Part shown: one piece after another, positions 30,310-40,381 of the stretch
Layout of the letters: each line of letters opens with the position of its first letter
How positions within the stretch are numbered: position 1 is the stretch's first letter
Origin: Absidia repens
Taxonomy: Eukaryota > Mucoromycota > Mucoromycetes > Mucorales > Cunninghamellaceae
Reading direction: 5' to 3'
DNA: 64,000 nucleotides
Assembly (NCBI GenBank): GCA_002105175.1
Contig: MCGE01000002.1
Location: forward strand, 1,488,001 to 1,552,000
Translations under genes and position numbers: made by a program
The notes under the pieces: generated by a model
Databases searched by the model: none
What the model saw: the letters and a program-made list of their open reading frames with translations, nothing else
What the model was told of the DNA's origin: nothing

Positions 30310-31230
30310 CAAAAAAAAAAAAAAAATGTCGCGCTTTGAAAAGTTACTGCATGTCAACAGGATATCACTACCAGCTTGACGTTGTGATCTAATGCGTGCG
30401 AACTATTCAATAGATATATAAATAAGCGACTCGGTCATATTATATTACCATATTTACCTGTAGAGCAGAAGCAATTTTTTCCAGACCGCCTTTGAGACCT
30501 TTGTATCCTTTCATCAGATGTTTAATATCATAAACGTATGGAAGTATTCCTGAGTATATCAAAAAAAAAAAAAAAAAAACAGATTCATGTACTGTCGTGA
30601 ATGAGAAAGTCAGTATGTTCAATAAGTAGCCAAAATCATATCCACTAACGAACAGGAAAAAAATAAATTGATGAATTCCTAAAAGTAGTGTCATATTGAG
30701 CAGAGAGTCAGACATTACCTGTGGAAGGACCTCCATTTGACATCATCTAGCAAAGCGAAACCTGAGCTGATCGACAGCTCTCCAATAGTACTCTATGGCC
30801 ATTCCATATTCTCCATGTTTCTTGAATTCAATGCCTGGTTTCGCCAATAGTTCAATCGAGCCTTGAGCATACATATCTTCACTTTGCATAATAGACAAAT
30901 AAAGATGTACAACACGCCAAAATAAAATAAAAAAGGGGAGAGAGAGAAAGAGAGGTCAGTATACTAAGTCTTCGGGTGCTGTCTCGTTTTTCCCACGTAC
31001 TCCATATTAAACTTGAAGTTGACAAAATCAGTTCCTCTTCTATGCTGCATTTCCATACTTTTCGAATATACATGGAATCATTGACCGGCATATTGTAGGT
31101 TGTATAGGATGGGAAGCATACATATTCATCAAAAGTAAGAAAAAAAGAAAGGTGCAAAAAAGAAGCGAATCGTCTGATAATAAAAATGTTCCAACCATAT
31201 CGGAATTTGAATCTGCAAAGTAATCAAAGC
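30310..31230 (-). pseudogene. CAF1/POP2 (CCR4-NOT deadenylase) pseudogene
   Basis: Colinear fragments on the minus strand match CAF1/CNOT7: VNFKFN (cf. QFNFKFN), EDMYAQGSIELLAKPGIEFK, SISSGFALLDDVKWRSFH, SGYDFGYLLNILT, YDIKHLMKGYKGLKGGLEKI and, after an intron, ARIRSQRQAGSDILLT. They lie in different frames. An extra base near 30795 separates EDMYAQ... from GELSISSGFALL, and stops interrupt the upstream part. The N-terminal DTEFPG motif with the first catalytic acids is not found. Intron-like gaps with GT...AG remain, so this is a decayed genomic copy, not a retrocopy. The intact paralogue is presumably elsewhere. Confidence 0.72.
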
Positions 31231-31457
31231 ATAAAAAAGGATGATATATATAGTTTATTAAAATAAATAAAGGCAAAGAATAAATTAAAATAGATAAAAT
31301 GAGAATGAGGAATATATGTACACAAAATAAAATAAAACTAAAAACTATATAATAATACTAAATAAACAGAACCAAGGAAGAGAGAGGAAGGGGGAGGAGA
31401 GGTGGAGTGGGGAGAGTAGGTCAATCACCAGCAGAGAGAGTAGGGGGAAATAAATCA

Positions 31458-32783
31458 TCAGCTTTGTCTTAACAGTGTCAAAACCGCTGCAGCTTCCACG
31501 TCATCTGCACCAGCATCCAAAGGCAGAGCGTCCTCACCACCGTTCAACCCCAGTTTTTCGGAATAAGATAAAGCTAAGAGACTGCGGTGTTGTTGTGAAT
31601 CCATCGACATGGGCGGTGACGAGTCTGGTGTAGATGTAAAAGAGGTCGATGGACTATTGTAAATCGATTCAGACGATAGCATAACTGCATGTTGAGATGA
31701 TAATACCGTAGATGAAGTAGTAGAATGAAGGCGTTCGCCTTTTGTCATTGCCATCGCTGTAAGCGATGCTGTGGTCGTCGTTGCTGTTGTTGTTGTTGAG
31801 GTGGTGGTGGTGGTGGAAGCGGGTGAGGAGGAGGAAGGAGAGCTCAACTTTCTTTCATTGTCGTAAATGGTGGATCGGAAGGTTTGATAATGGTAGCTAT
31901 CGTTTGTTGTTATTGACGATTCACTATGTCCGCAACTGCCTTTGAGCGAATGCAAATCAATTGGCGTATCCGTGCTATCTTCCTCGTCAAGGGTGGTAGA
32001 GGTGGTATCTTTTGTTCTATTCGCTTTGGTTGTTGTGGTAGTTGTTTTGACTTTCTTTTCTTTTTTGGTCCAAGTTGTTGATTTTTTCTTTTGTTGGGGA
32101 TACTGTTGAATTCTTCCGGATCAGTGTTCGACGAGCCATGGTTTTGAGAAGAATTGCTGTAGCCAGATAATATTTTGCCGTGTTTCCATTTGACACCACA
32201 AGCATTACAAAGTGTACCCGCGCCTTCTGGACCACGCCGCCACATAGGAGTGCTGGTGACATTGCAATAAATACATTTTCTCGTACCTGTTGAAGATTCT
32301 TTACCGCGGCTAGATAGGTTTCGCTTGTTTTTCTTCTTTTTGGTGGGTGATGATACATAATCTACAAGAAAGAAAAAAAGAGAAAAAGCATGTTACTTTT
32401 TTGTCGTTTTCCGCTTTCCTTGCTTACCTTTGTCAAAATCTTCAATTTTATTATCGGTCCCAATAGCTGAATGTTTTTTCTTGTTGCCCGGCCACTCTTT
32501 AGTGTTGATGGTCATAACGTCAAGTTCGTCAGTATCTTGTTCAATGCCACCAGTAAGAGAGGATTGTCGCTGACCGATGTAGTCATGCTGCTGGTTGGGT
32601 GATGATGACGATATACCAGCCGACTTGATATTGGCTTTGGTTTTTTTATGATGAGACTTCACAAATTGGTCATGCGTCTTTGATAATGTCGACTGTTGTT
32701 CAGATGATAAAGGGTGTTCAAGATTAAGGGAGGATTCGGTCTTGTATGATGTTGCCCGTTGGTTGTGGAGATATAACTATGGT

Positions 32784-32817
<34 letters not shown>

Positions 32818-34015
32818 TGCATGAGATATAATTAATTTTTGATGGTGTGCGGTACTGATTTATTAATAATTCTTACCAAATTCGCCATCTTTTGACACGA
32901 CGCTTGGTATCCAGATACAGATTGTTTCAAAGAATAATAGACATCGCCTGCAGCACCAGATATTTCAACATTGACAAATTGATTTTCGGAAGTGAGGGAA
33001 GATGGATCCATCAACTGGTTTTGTACTTGATCATGGGGGTCAATGGAGAGAAGACGATCACTTGAATCACATACAGCAGCAAATTCTTCCAACGTTGTAC
33101 GATATTTGGTTTTTGAGGATGGGGAATGGGACGATATGAGGTTGTTGCTAAAAGTCCATGTGTTTTGGAGTGTTGAAGACGGATTGGAGAGGTGAAATGT
33201 ACAAAAAATCTAATGAGAAGAAAATGGATGAGAATGAAAGCACTGTGTCGTATAAATATATCGATTGATGCGGAACGTATTATACATACTTGGAAAGGGG
33301 CCATATCATTGACAACATTCATCAAGGAATTCTGAGGGAAGAGATAGTAGGTACAATCAGGAGATAAAGAGGATACATCTTGATGGGCTTGATGATCAAT
33401 TGTAAGAGAGAAAATCACACAATGTTGTATCACTGTTCGTTTTTTCCGTTTTTTGGGAGGCAAGGCTGAAGAAGATACCACATTAGCAGTAGTAAAAGAA
33501 TTTGATCCAGGTAAAGGGGTATGCGCAACTTCGGATAAATAAAGTAGAGCTTCGGCATCTTTGGAAGGAGTTACACCACTACCACCACCTCTCGTATCAG
33601 GAGTATCCAAATGAGTATCAGTACCGCCAATACCAGAAGAAGAGCGTTGCGAGTATCGTTTCACTTTCTTGAGTTCTGATATCTCCGACCTTGTTATCTC
33701 GTAAAAGTTGGCCAGGATCGCCGAGAAGCAACCAGATTTAAGATAGGCGGGACCAAGATGGCGTACTTGACATTGATGGTGAGTATGCTCATCAAGAGGA
33801 TCAACTGTATCTTGACCAATCTCCGGAGGTATTTCATAACAATCAAACACATCAGCAATCCAAGTACTAAAAGTAAGAGATCAATATAAGATGACAAAAT
33901 AAAATGAGTATTTTTCACATCATAAGCATTTTTTCGGTCAGAATAGTACCAACCTAGAGGTAAAGCCAGTAGGTGTCATCTCACTGAGAGCTTCGTTTTT
34001 CACCAAATCAGACAT
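31458..34015 (-). CDS. GATA-type zinc-finger transcription factor with apparent -1 frameshift before its C-terminus
   Basis: Exons 34015-33954, 33866-33290, 33209-32877, 32776-32428 and 32361 onward join in frame. The single GATA finger reads [20 protein letters not shown], then [18 protein letters not shown], with four Cys spaced CX2C-X18-CX2C. Basic runs flank it ([16 protein letters not shown]). The N-terminal region ([39 protein letters not shown]) is not recognised; it does not look like the PAS domain of WC-2. In the finger's frame the protein ends at 31910 (590 aa). A Ser/Thr-rich open frame in the -1 phase continues to 31458 and ends [18 protein letters not shown] plus a short tail; it looks coding. 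The two frames overlap over about 32128-31910, which contains A AAA AAG (32066-32060) in the zero frame. A missing base, or frameshifting, would give 741 aa. The family call is firm; the gene's end is uncertain. Confidence 0.82.
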
Positions 34016-34291
34016 ATAAAATCACAATGCGGTGGAAGATCCCAAAGAAGGAAGAAGGATCCAAATAGTAGATTGGTGAGGTAAGGTAGACAGTGACAAA
34101 AAAAAAAAAAAAAAAAAAAGGAGTACAGTTCCAAGACGAGATCTACTTTCGTTTCGTATTTTTTCGATCCAATCGAAGTAGCTTTTTACAATCAGATAGA
34201 CAAAACGAGGATGTCAGATATACGATCTATGTATATGGTATGAGGAAGGTATTGTATGTCGATAAAATAGAGAATTGGTAACTAGCTTTTT

Positions 34292-34336
<45 letters not shown>

Positions 34337-34960
34337 TGAAAAATAGAAATATTATCCGCCTTGTCTTAAACTTTCTCCGCTGACTTTCCACAGACCACGT
34401 CGAACTTTTATTGTACTGCACTCTTCGCTCCCTTTTCAGTTTTTTATTCTTGGTCTCAATTTCAAGTTAAAATACTATGATAAACCTCTTCCTCATTACT
34501 GTATATCTTCGTTCTACCTAGAAACCTTGCTGACTACACGGTAAAAAAAAAAAGCCATTATTCCTCTCATTGTCTGTGCTTCTTACCAAACCCTTTGTTT
34601 TCGAAAATAGTCTCCAAGCAAATGTATATTCATCGATATCAATTAACCCATTCAATATCATCATGCGATTTCCATGAATTACGGGGTTGATGGTCGGATG
34701 GTCGGATGGTCGGGATTTAAATTTAACTTGCCTTCTTACAAACGGCAGTAATGAAGTGATCTTCTTTGCGTTTGCCTAAAAGTTTCTATATGTAGTGCGC
34801 CAGTTAAATATACCTTCCTGAATCGCTCGGCAATTTACTTTATCTATTAATTACTAAACAGATCAAAACTAGACTTTTCTTTTAGCATAAAAGGAAAATC
34901 ACGAGACCTTCTGAATGGTTTGTACTTTTATATTACCAAGCGACCTAAAAAACAAAGTGA
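34016..34960. other. GATA-factor promoter and tRNA upstream region
   Basis: AT-rich with poly(A) runs at about 34098-34119 and 34296-34333. A direct repeat GGTCGGATGGTCGGATGGTCGG lies near 34691-34711. No gene is supported. Confidence 0.5.
34296..34333 (+). repeat. A38 homopolymer
   Basis: An uninterrupted run of 38 A lies in the intergenic region upstream of the GATA gene. No target duplications or other retroposon signs are obvious at its ends. Confidence 0.9.
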
Positions 34961-35031
34961 GGTTGCATGGTCTAATGGTTATGACTCCAGACTTTGAATC
35001 TGGCAGCCCGAGTTCGATTCTCGGTGCGACC
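34961..35031 (+). tRNA. tRNA-Gln (anticodon TTG)
   Basis: The 71-nt cloverleaf has acceptor strands GGTTGCA / TGCGACC, the D arm around TCTAATGGTTATGA, and anticodon stem CCAGA/TCTGG with loop CTTTGAA, giving anticodon TTG that reads CAA. The T arm is CCGAG-TTCGATT-CTCGG. There is no intron, and CCA is not encoded. A TTTTT Pol III terminator follows directly (35032-35036). It is the only tRNA seen in the window. Confidence 0.95.
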
Positions 35032-35423
35032 TTTTTGCATCTATCAATGGGTGGTTTTGTTAGTTTTATTTTAGCCTAAATGTTACGGCTTCTTCTGGTT
35101 ACAAATTCATAGCTGGAAATTGTTTTTGTAGGTTTTATTTTTTTATAGTATGAGCACCAGAACGTTTTAGGATGATGTTACGGCTATTTTTGAGTTTGAT
35201 ATAGGCAGTAGCGGTGTTGATTCAACTGTTGCGGCTAAATTTGTGATTTTAGTCCAACTGGATTGTGTTTTTGTAGGTTTTTTATGTTTTTCTGGGTTAA
35301 ATAGGATGTCTTGAGTGATCCTTTGGTGTAGCTTTGATCGTTTGGAGCTTTGAAAAATAATTTTCTTCCTTCGGCGGAATTTGAAATATTTTGTTCCTGA
35401 ATCGGACAAAAATAGATTTGATA

Positions 35424-35456
35424 GTAGTGAGCACCAGAACTTTTGTAGATAAAGTC
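35424..35456 (+). repeat. Family C motif, copy 1 (33 bp)
   Basis: GTAGTGAGCACCAGAAC plus TTTTGTAGATAAAGTC. A copy differing at one base is at 36255-36287, same strand. Shorter relatives lie at about 35150 (GAGCACCAGAACGTTTTAGG), 37723 (GGAGCACCAGAGCGTTTATT) and 37961 (GTGAGCATCAGGACATTT). Confidence 0.85.
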
Positions 35457-35793
35457 CAACTGTAGAGAAAGTTTATAAAAAATAAACTTGAAAGAGTAAA
35501 ATAAAATAAAATAGAAAAGTATTGACCTTTGTTGGTTCAATAAAAATAAGTGTATAACACACAGTAAAAATAAATAAAAAGAGGACTTGTAGTCACAAAA
35601 GATAAAAGAAAGTTTCTATATAGATGATAGAAACAAAATAAAAATAAGACAGTGATTTGGTGGTTAAAAAACCTTTGTACTGAATTTTATAAAAAAAGAT
35701 TGAGTAAATATATATATGATAAGAACTAAAGAAAAGAGAATTGGCGGGGAAAGGTGGGGTATTTATACTAAAAAATAAAGTGGCGGCGAGTGG

Positions 35794-35883
35794 GTGTCAT
35801 GTACCTGACAAGTGTTATGTGCATGACAAGTGTTATGTGCATGACAAGTGTTATGTGCATGATAGGTGTTATGTACGTGACAG
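35794..35883 (+). repeat. Five tandem copies of an 18-bp unit (GTGTTATGTGCATGACAA)
   Basis: The middle two units are identical. The first, fourth and fifth differ by two to four bases. Each unit carries TGTGCATGACA. The minus strand reads open through the array as an ITLVMH-like hexapeptide repeat, which I take as incidental. Confidence 0.93.
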
Positions 35884-35970
35884 AGGTAGTAATTTGATGA
35901 GAAGATAATATATATGAAAGAACCAATAAAAATAAGATAATAAAAGAAAAAAGAAAATAATTATACACCT

Positions 35971-36048
35971 TTATTCCTCCATTGCCCAACCAAGAGCATC
36001 AGTTACGCCAAAGGCGGCAGCAAGGAAATTGTCGTTGTTCGTTTCCAT
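35971..36048 (-). other. Small orphan open frame (25 codons)
   Basis: ATG at 36048 to TAA at 35971 encodes METNNDNFLAAAFGVTDALG followed by WAMEE. Its composition is protein-like in an otherwise AT-rich, stop-rich stretch. It could be the start of a decayed retroelement gag or a micropeptide. There is no evidence of expression. Confidence 0.25.
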
Positions 36049-36254
36049 GACACAACCTTTTTGTTAAAGCTTCAGTTACATTTTACACCAGATGTATAGT
36101 GTATAAGAGTATTCTTGTTCTTATTTGAACGGATTTGTAGTGAGGATCAAAAAATATTTTTCCCTTGAATCGGGATTTGAAATTGTCCTTTTTTTGAATA
36201 CCCAAACTGTAGTCTTGAAAATATATAGAGAGCACCAAATTTATATTGATTATA

Positions 36255-36287
36255 AGTAGTGAGCACCAGAACCTTTGTAGATAAAGT
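36255..36287 (+). repeat. Family C motif, copy 2 (33 bp)
   Basis: Matches the copy at 35424-35456 at 32 of 33 positions, in direct orientation 831 bp downstream. Both are preceded at 40-90 bp by a GGRATTTGAAAT-like sequence, so the duplication extends beyond the core. Confidence 0.85.
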
Positions 36288-36620
36288 CAGACTTGAAAGT
36301 CCGAGTTTGTGATGTATTATTTTCAAAAGTGAAAATAATAATGTCAATAAAATGAATAGACTAGGTCAAATCAAAAAAGAAAAATATAATACACTTCAGA
36401 CTCAGCTGTCAAAAGTTTATGATAAAAGCGCTCCAAAAATTGGAATAAAAGGAAGACAAACAAGTTTTGGGTGGTTTTAAGAAAATCGTTTTAATAAATT
36501 TATTAATATTTTAAAAAGAGCATGGTGTCTACTTATCTAAGATAACCATCTATGACTTTAAAATTTCCTACCTTTCCTCCATTCACATCACCGTATCTAA
36601 TCCCTTACCCATTTTTTTTT

Positions 36621-36730
36621 AGCACGACGGTTGGGTCCCAAGGCGTCCATCCTTTTTTCTCAATCGGTGCCCACCCATAGTGCCAAATCACAGAGTCTTC
36701 CATCCCATCCCATCAAAATCCACACTTCAA
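36621..36730 (+). repeat. Dispersed repeat family B, copy 1 (5'-truncated)
   Basis: AGCACGACGGTTGGGTCCCA, ATAGTGCCAAATC and CCCATCAAAATCCACACTTC align in order with the copies at 37426-37693. It lies 50 bp before a minus-strand family A copy. Confidence 0.7.
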
Positions 36731-36779
36731 AAACCTACTGCCCCCAGTAGCTACATAATTAATACAATTCTCAACTTTG

Positions 36780-37060
36780 CTCTTCAATATACCCCACCAC
36801 AATAAAATACACTGTAATAGCTGTTTTTTTACACAAACTCATCCCTGTTTTTTTTTTTCTATCCATATGTAATACACATTCAATGAAGCTCATAATGTAA
36901 ACGTACACAGAGATACTAATTATAATAAAAAGAACATATTTATTCAGACGTAAATACAAACGATGACAAACTATTACTAAACTAATGAGTGCTAATCTAC
37001 TGAGGCTCCCAAATCCTACATCCAAAATGAAAGCGTTTTCCCATGATGTTTGTTTCGCGT
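36780..37060 (-). repeat. Dispersed repeat family A, copy 3 (partial, reverse)
   Basis: On the minus strand: CATGGGAAAACGCTTTCATT, GATGTAGGATTTGGGAGCCT, TAGCACTCATTAGTTTAG and CTGAATAAATATGTTC. This is the core and first poly(A) part of family A. The E-box end is not recognisable. Confidence 0.7.
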
Positions 37061-37425
37061 TTTTTAAAACGCCCCTAATCCACGATCCTAGAACACCAGT
37101 ACCCCAATGAGCCTTGCCATCATATCATTCAGACTATCATGAAGGAAAAAAATAAAAAAGAAAGAAAAAGAGTGGGAAAAAAAATGGGGGCCAGAAAAAA
37201 TAGAAAGCAAAATGCGGAGCCTGAATCATCCAGCCTTTTTTTTTTGTCGAAAAATCAGGGAAATGCAAAGAAAAATTAAATGAAAGGGGGATCGTCATAA
37301 TTATCGTAGTGCTCCGTAGTCCAACATAATTCTCATATTCGTTTATCTTCCAATGGAAAGACAGCTACAACACATACATAATCAAACTCTTGTTCTCTCC
37401 GCCTTTCAAGGAAGCTATAATTTAA
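37061..37425. other. Spacer inside the repeat cluster
   Basis: AT- and A-rich sequence with no gene and no further recognised repeat core. Confidence 0.4.
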
Positions 37426-37693
37426 GCACACAAAAAAAACCCATCGCCGACGCGCTGAGCACGACGATTGGCCCAAAGTGGCTGCCCACCATAGTGCGAA
37501 ATGGCGGAGGCTCTAAACCCTTCCCTATTTTTTTTTTTTTCAGCACACATAAACAACCCATTGACGACGTGCTGAGCACGACGGTTGGACCCCAAGGGGT
37601 TCCCCACCAAAGTGCGAATGGCGGAGGCTTTAATCCTATTCCATCAAAACCCACACTTTGATAAAAAAAAAAACTGTGACACCCAATAAATCG
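37426..37693 (+). repeat. Family B tandem pair (period 117 bp)
   Basis: Units start at 37426 and 37543 with GCACACAAAAAAAACCCATC and GCACACATAAACAACCCATT. They share CGACG(C/T)GCTGAGCACGACG, then CCCACCA(T/A)AGTGCGAA and TGGCGGAGGCT. CGTGC-TGA-GCACG is a short inverted repeat. The second unit ends CCATCAAAACCCACACTTTG and GTGACACCCAATAAATC, which carries AATAAA. The overlapping 102-aa frame simply repeats with the DNA. Confidence 0.85.
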
Positions 37694-38519
37694 AAAGATT
37701 TCCAAAAGCTCCAGCGGAGAGCGGAGCACCAGAGCGTTTATTGATAAAATAGAAATAACGTAAAAGATTGATCGATAGATACTAAAAAAAAGCAGATTTC
37801 TTTTTCCCTCAGTATTTATACTTTTTTTAAAAAGGTTGCTCTTGTGTTGAATATTCACTACTGAATTTTCATTACTGCATTTTTTAAAATTCGGCCACTA
37901 AGCGTTCATCGTGGCACTAGCACAACCATCTATTTTTATTGTTTTATATTTTTGATCCAAGTGAGCATCAGGACATTTCAGGTCAAGCTCAATCGTTTGT
38001 AGTAAAATAAAAAATGCATAATGAAATGGAATTCTTAAATGTCCAATTCAAGCTAAACATTATTTTCTAATTTGTCAATAATTAATCCGTTGGTTTCAAC
38101 GCCACTAATACACGCTATTTGTTTTTATTTCTGTTTGTGAAAATGCCTATCAGTAATGATTTTGATACTTCTAATTTTCTATGAAGTGTTTTTTCTGTTT
38201 TTACAAGTGAATATTAATTGGGCAATATGACACCCTTCCCTTTTAAGGTAGTTTGCATTGAATTTGTGATCAATTTACACCACTGTTACAGTAAGTCCAT
38301 ATGAATTATCGACGGTCATTGCAGAAAGCTACTCTAAGAAACATGTCGAGCTATTACTACACTAAGCCTCATGAGATTTGATTACGCTTTATTCATCATA
38401 TCACTGCTTATTTTTTTATACACACTTCATTGCCCTTTTTCATGCACTACCACCGCCATTTTCTAAGGCTATTTAAGAAATTCCTTTCATCTCTTGTATT
38501 TTAAAACCCTATACATTAG
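37694..38519. other. Gene-free AT-rich stretch
   Basis: Two family C relatives lie near 37723 and 37961. Otherwise AT-rich with no supported gene. Confidence 0.45.
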
Positions 38520-38552
38520 ATGGAGTGTTGAGCACGACCAGTTGGCCGATGT
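38520..38552 (+). repeat. Family B fragment
   Basis: ATGGAGTGTTGAGCACGACCAGTTGG resembles GACGTGCTGAGCACGACGGTTGG of the other copies. Only the inverted-repeat core remains. Confidence 0.55.
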
Positions 38553-38639
38553 TATCTCATACTTGATCTTTTTTTTTTATTTTTGAACAATGGGGGTATC
38601 ATCATTTAAAAAATACAATCTAAAACTTATGAGAGACGA

Positions 38640-38720
38640 TGTAAAATCAAAAAAGGCACGACAAATTTTATTCAGACAGAAATGTAAACTATGACAAATA
38701 AACTAAATTAACATAATGAT
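38640..38720 (-). repeat. Family A fragment, copy 4 (reverse)
   Basis: On the minus strand: TAGTTTATTTGTCATAGTTT and ACATTTCTGTCTGAATAAAA match the segment just before the first poly(A) signal of family A. Similarity outside this is not clear. Confidence 0.55.
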
Positions 38721-38977
38721 AGTACCATGACACCTATCTAACGATGAGGTAATTAGCAGTATATGTGCTCAAATGGGAAGTATGGGAGTCTAAACTAGTC
38801 GGAGTCGTTCCATGTTGATCTCAAAAGCATCATTAGAAGAGGGGACACCATGCTCCCAATGTCGAATGGTCTTACTTATTGCCATGAGAGATGAACCACC
38901 ATGTCGATGATGGTGTTAACTACTTTAAATAAAAATCGCAAACCAATCTCATGGGAGAGAATATGTATATATATTTA
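38721..38977. other. Short unannotated spacer
   Basis: No gene or recognised repeat core. It separates an inverted A fragment from the forward copy A5. Confidence 0.35.
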
Positions 38978-40028
38978 AATTCCGCCCACGTGAAATTTAT
39001 ATTTACTCCGTTTTTTTTTTTCTTTCTTCTTTTTTTTTTTTTTCACCATTCAACTTCTTTGAGGCCATGATGGACTTTGCTTAGTGTTAGGACTAGTTTA
39101 GAAGAGGTTCCAGAAGAGAGTTTACAAGATGCATGGGGAAACCCTTTCATTTTGGATCCAGGATTTAAATGCACCATTAGCTCGCTTTGGAACCTCCATT
39201 AGCTTAGTTTAGACATAGTGTATATATATATCTAAATAAAACATGTCTCCTTTTATCTGCCTCAACGAAAAATGTCCAATTAGTCTCTTCTTGTGTACTG
39301 TGCAATATATACACGTTTTTCACTACATCATTCCTTTCGTTTAGTGTTGACCGCTGTTGTGATTCAATAACAGATCTCCCTTTAATCTTCCTCATGTTTT
39401 GTACAATATACTACCCACCCCATTTGAAATTGTCTCTTTATATTAGTGTTGATTATTTATCAGATTGCGTCTTAATCTCTCCTTATGCTTTTGTCAATAG
39501 TCCTTTCACTAAATCCGTTGTTACCATGAGCCTTCTCATTTAGCATAGTACCTACCAATATGCTTCAATAAAATATCCCTTTTTCATAACCATTCTCTGA
39601 CTCACTTGATAGTGAAAAATTTGCTATTTTAGCTGTTTTGTGAGAGCTCTACGAAAATTTACGTTCTAGTACACCTACTATGACTATTTAGCACCCCTCC
39701 TAAAGATCCAGGGACTGACTGACAGTCTCAGATCATTTTCTACCAAAGATAACCATATTGCTGCTGGACCTATCATATAAAATAAATATAGACCATTCTA
39801 TGTATGCATCCTCCACAATAGATCACTTTGCACTACTTTCTATCGTATTTGTTTCTATTTACTCTATTCCTCCCCAAGGCGTAATGACTGGTTGACAGTT
39901 CTAGGTCACTTAATGTACAACATGACCATATTTCCCGCCCTATCATTCATTTCACTCAATCTATACCATGCTCTCAGCGTGTACTCCATTAAACTGAACA
40001 TTTTGTACACATCCAGCATGCTGTTTTC

Positions 40029-40035
<7 letters not shown>
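38978..40035 (+). repeat. Dispersed repeat family A, copy 5 (about 1.06 kb)
   Basis: Starts AAATTCCGCCCACGTGAAAT, then pyrimidine tract, CACCATTCAACTTCTTTGAG, CTTAGTGTTAGGACTAGTTT, TGGGGAAACCCTTTCATTTT, TTAGCTTAGTTTAGACATAG and CTAAATAAAACATGTCTCC. Homology to the minus-strand copy 6 runs on through TGTTGTGATTCAATAACAGA, ATATGCTTCAATAAAATATC, CTGACTCACTTGATAGTGAA and GGTTGACAGTTCTAGGTC to a TCCAGCATGCTG end, after which a T41 run follows. No long open frame. Confidence 0.85.

Positions 40036-40070
<35 letters not shown>
40030..40070 (+). repeat. T41 homopolymer at the end of repeat A5
   Basis: The run directly follows the last sequence shared with the reverse copy A6. It is not present at the same place in A6 or A2, so it is probably a separate expansion rather than an element tail. 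Confidence 0.9.
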
Positions 40071-40074
<4 letters not shown>

Positions 40075-40381
40075 CTTTTGGTGTGTAGTATGACAATAAT
40101 AATTTAATTCCAATGCCGCTTATTGAGATAGTCAACAAAGAAGGGAATTCTAATTTCGTCAAAAATCACACGTCAACAACCTTTCTTGATATCTAGTAGA
40201 TCATATTTTTTGCAAATATAAAAAAGGTTTATAAAAGAAGTTGCAACAATCAAGGCTTTGTACCATAGTAAAGCCATAACAACATCAATAATAAAATAGT
40301 TATTATAATAAGATGTACTTTTATTCAATGCAAAACAAAACGTATAAACTATATCTATATATATACACTACTAAAACTAAA
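40071..40381. other. MSH1 3' UTR region
   Basis: AT-rich, ending at the MSH1 stop codon. The minus strand carries AATAAA-type signals near 40317-40325. No other gene is seen. Confidence 0.5.

Larger units (their letters stand above)
35032..36620. other. Gene-free repeat-rich region downstream of the tRNA
   Basis: No convincing gene is present. It contains the GAGCACCAGAAC repeats (family C), a five-copy 18-bp tandem array and a 25-codon orphan frame. Position next to a tRNA and directly repeated segments about 831 bp apart would fit a decayed retroelement, but no reverse transcriptase or gag homology is visible. Confidence 0.5.

Noticed and set aside
34961..35031. Suppressor or non-Gln tRNA
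   Set aside because: The 7-base anticodon loop CTTTGAA places TTG as anticodon, a normal Gln tRNA.
35794..35883. Possible CRISPR-like array
   Set aside because: The units are directly adjacent without spacers, and the genome is eukaryotic.
37353..37661. 102-codon frame with an internal protein repeat
   Set aside because: The protein repeat follows exactly from the tandem family B DNA repeat, and both strands are open there; no family match or start context.
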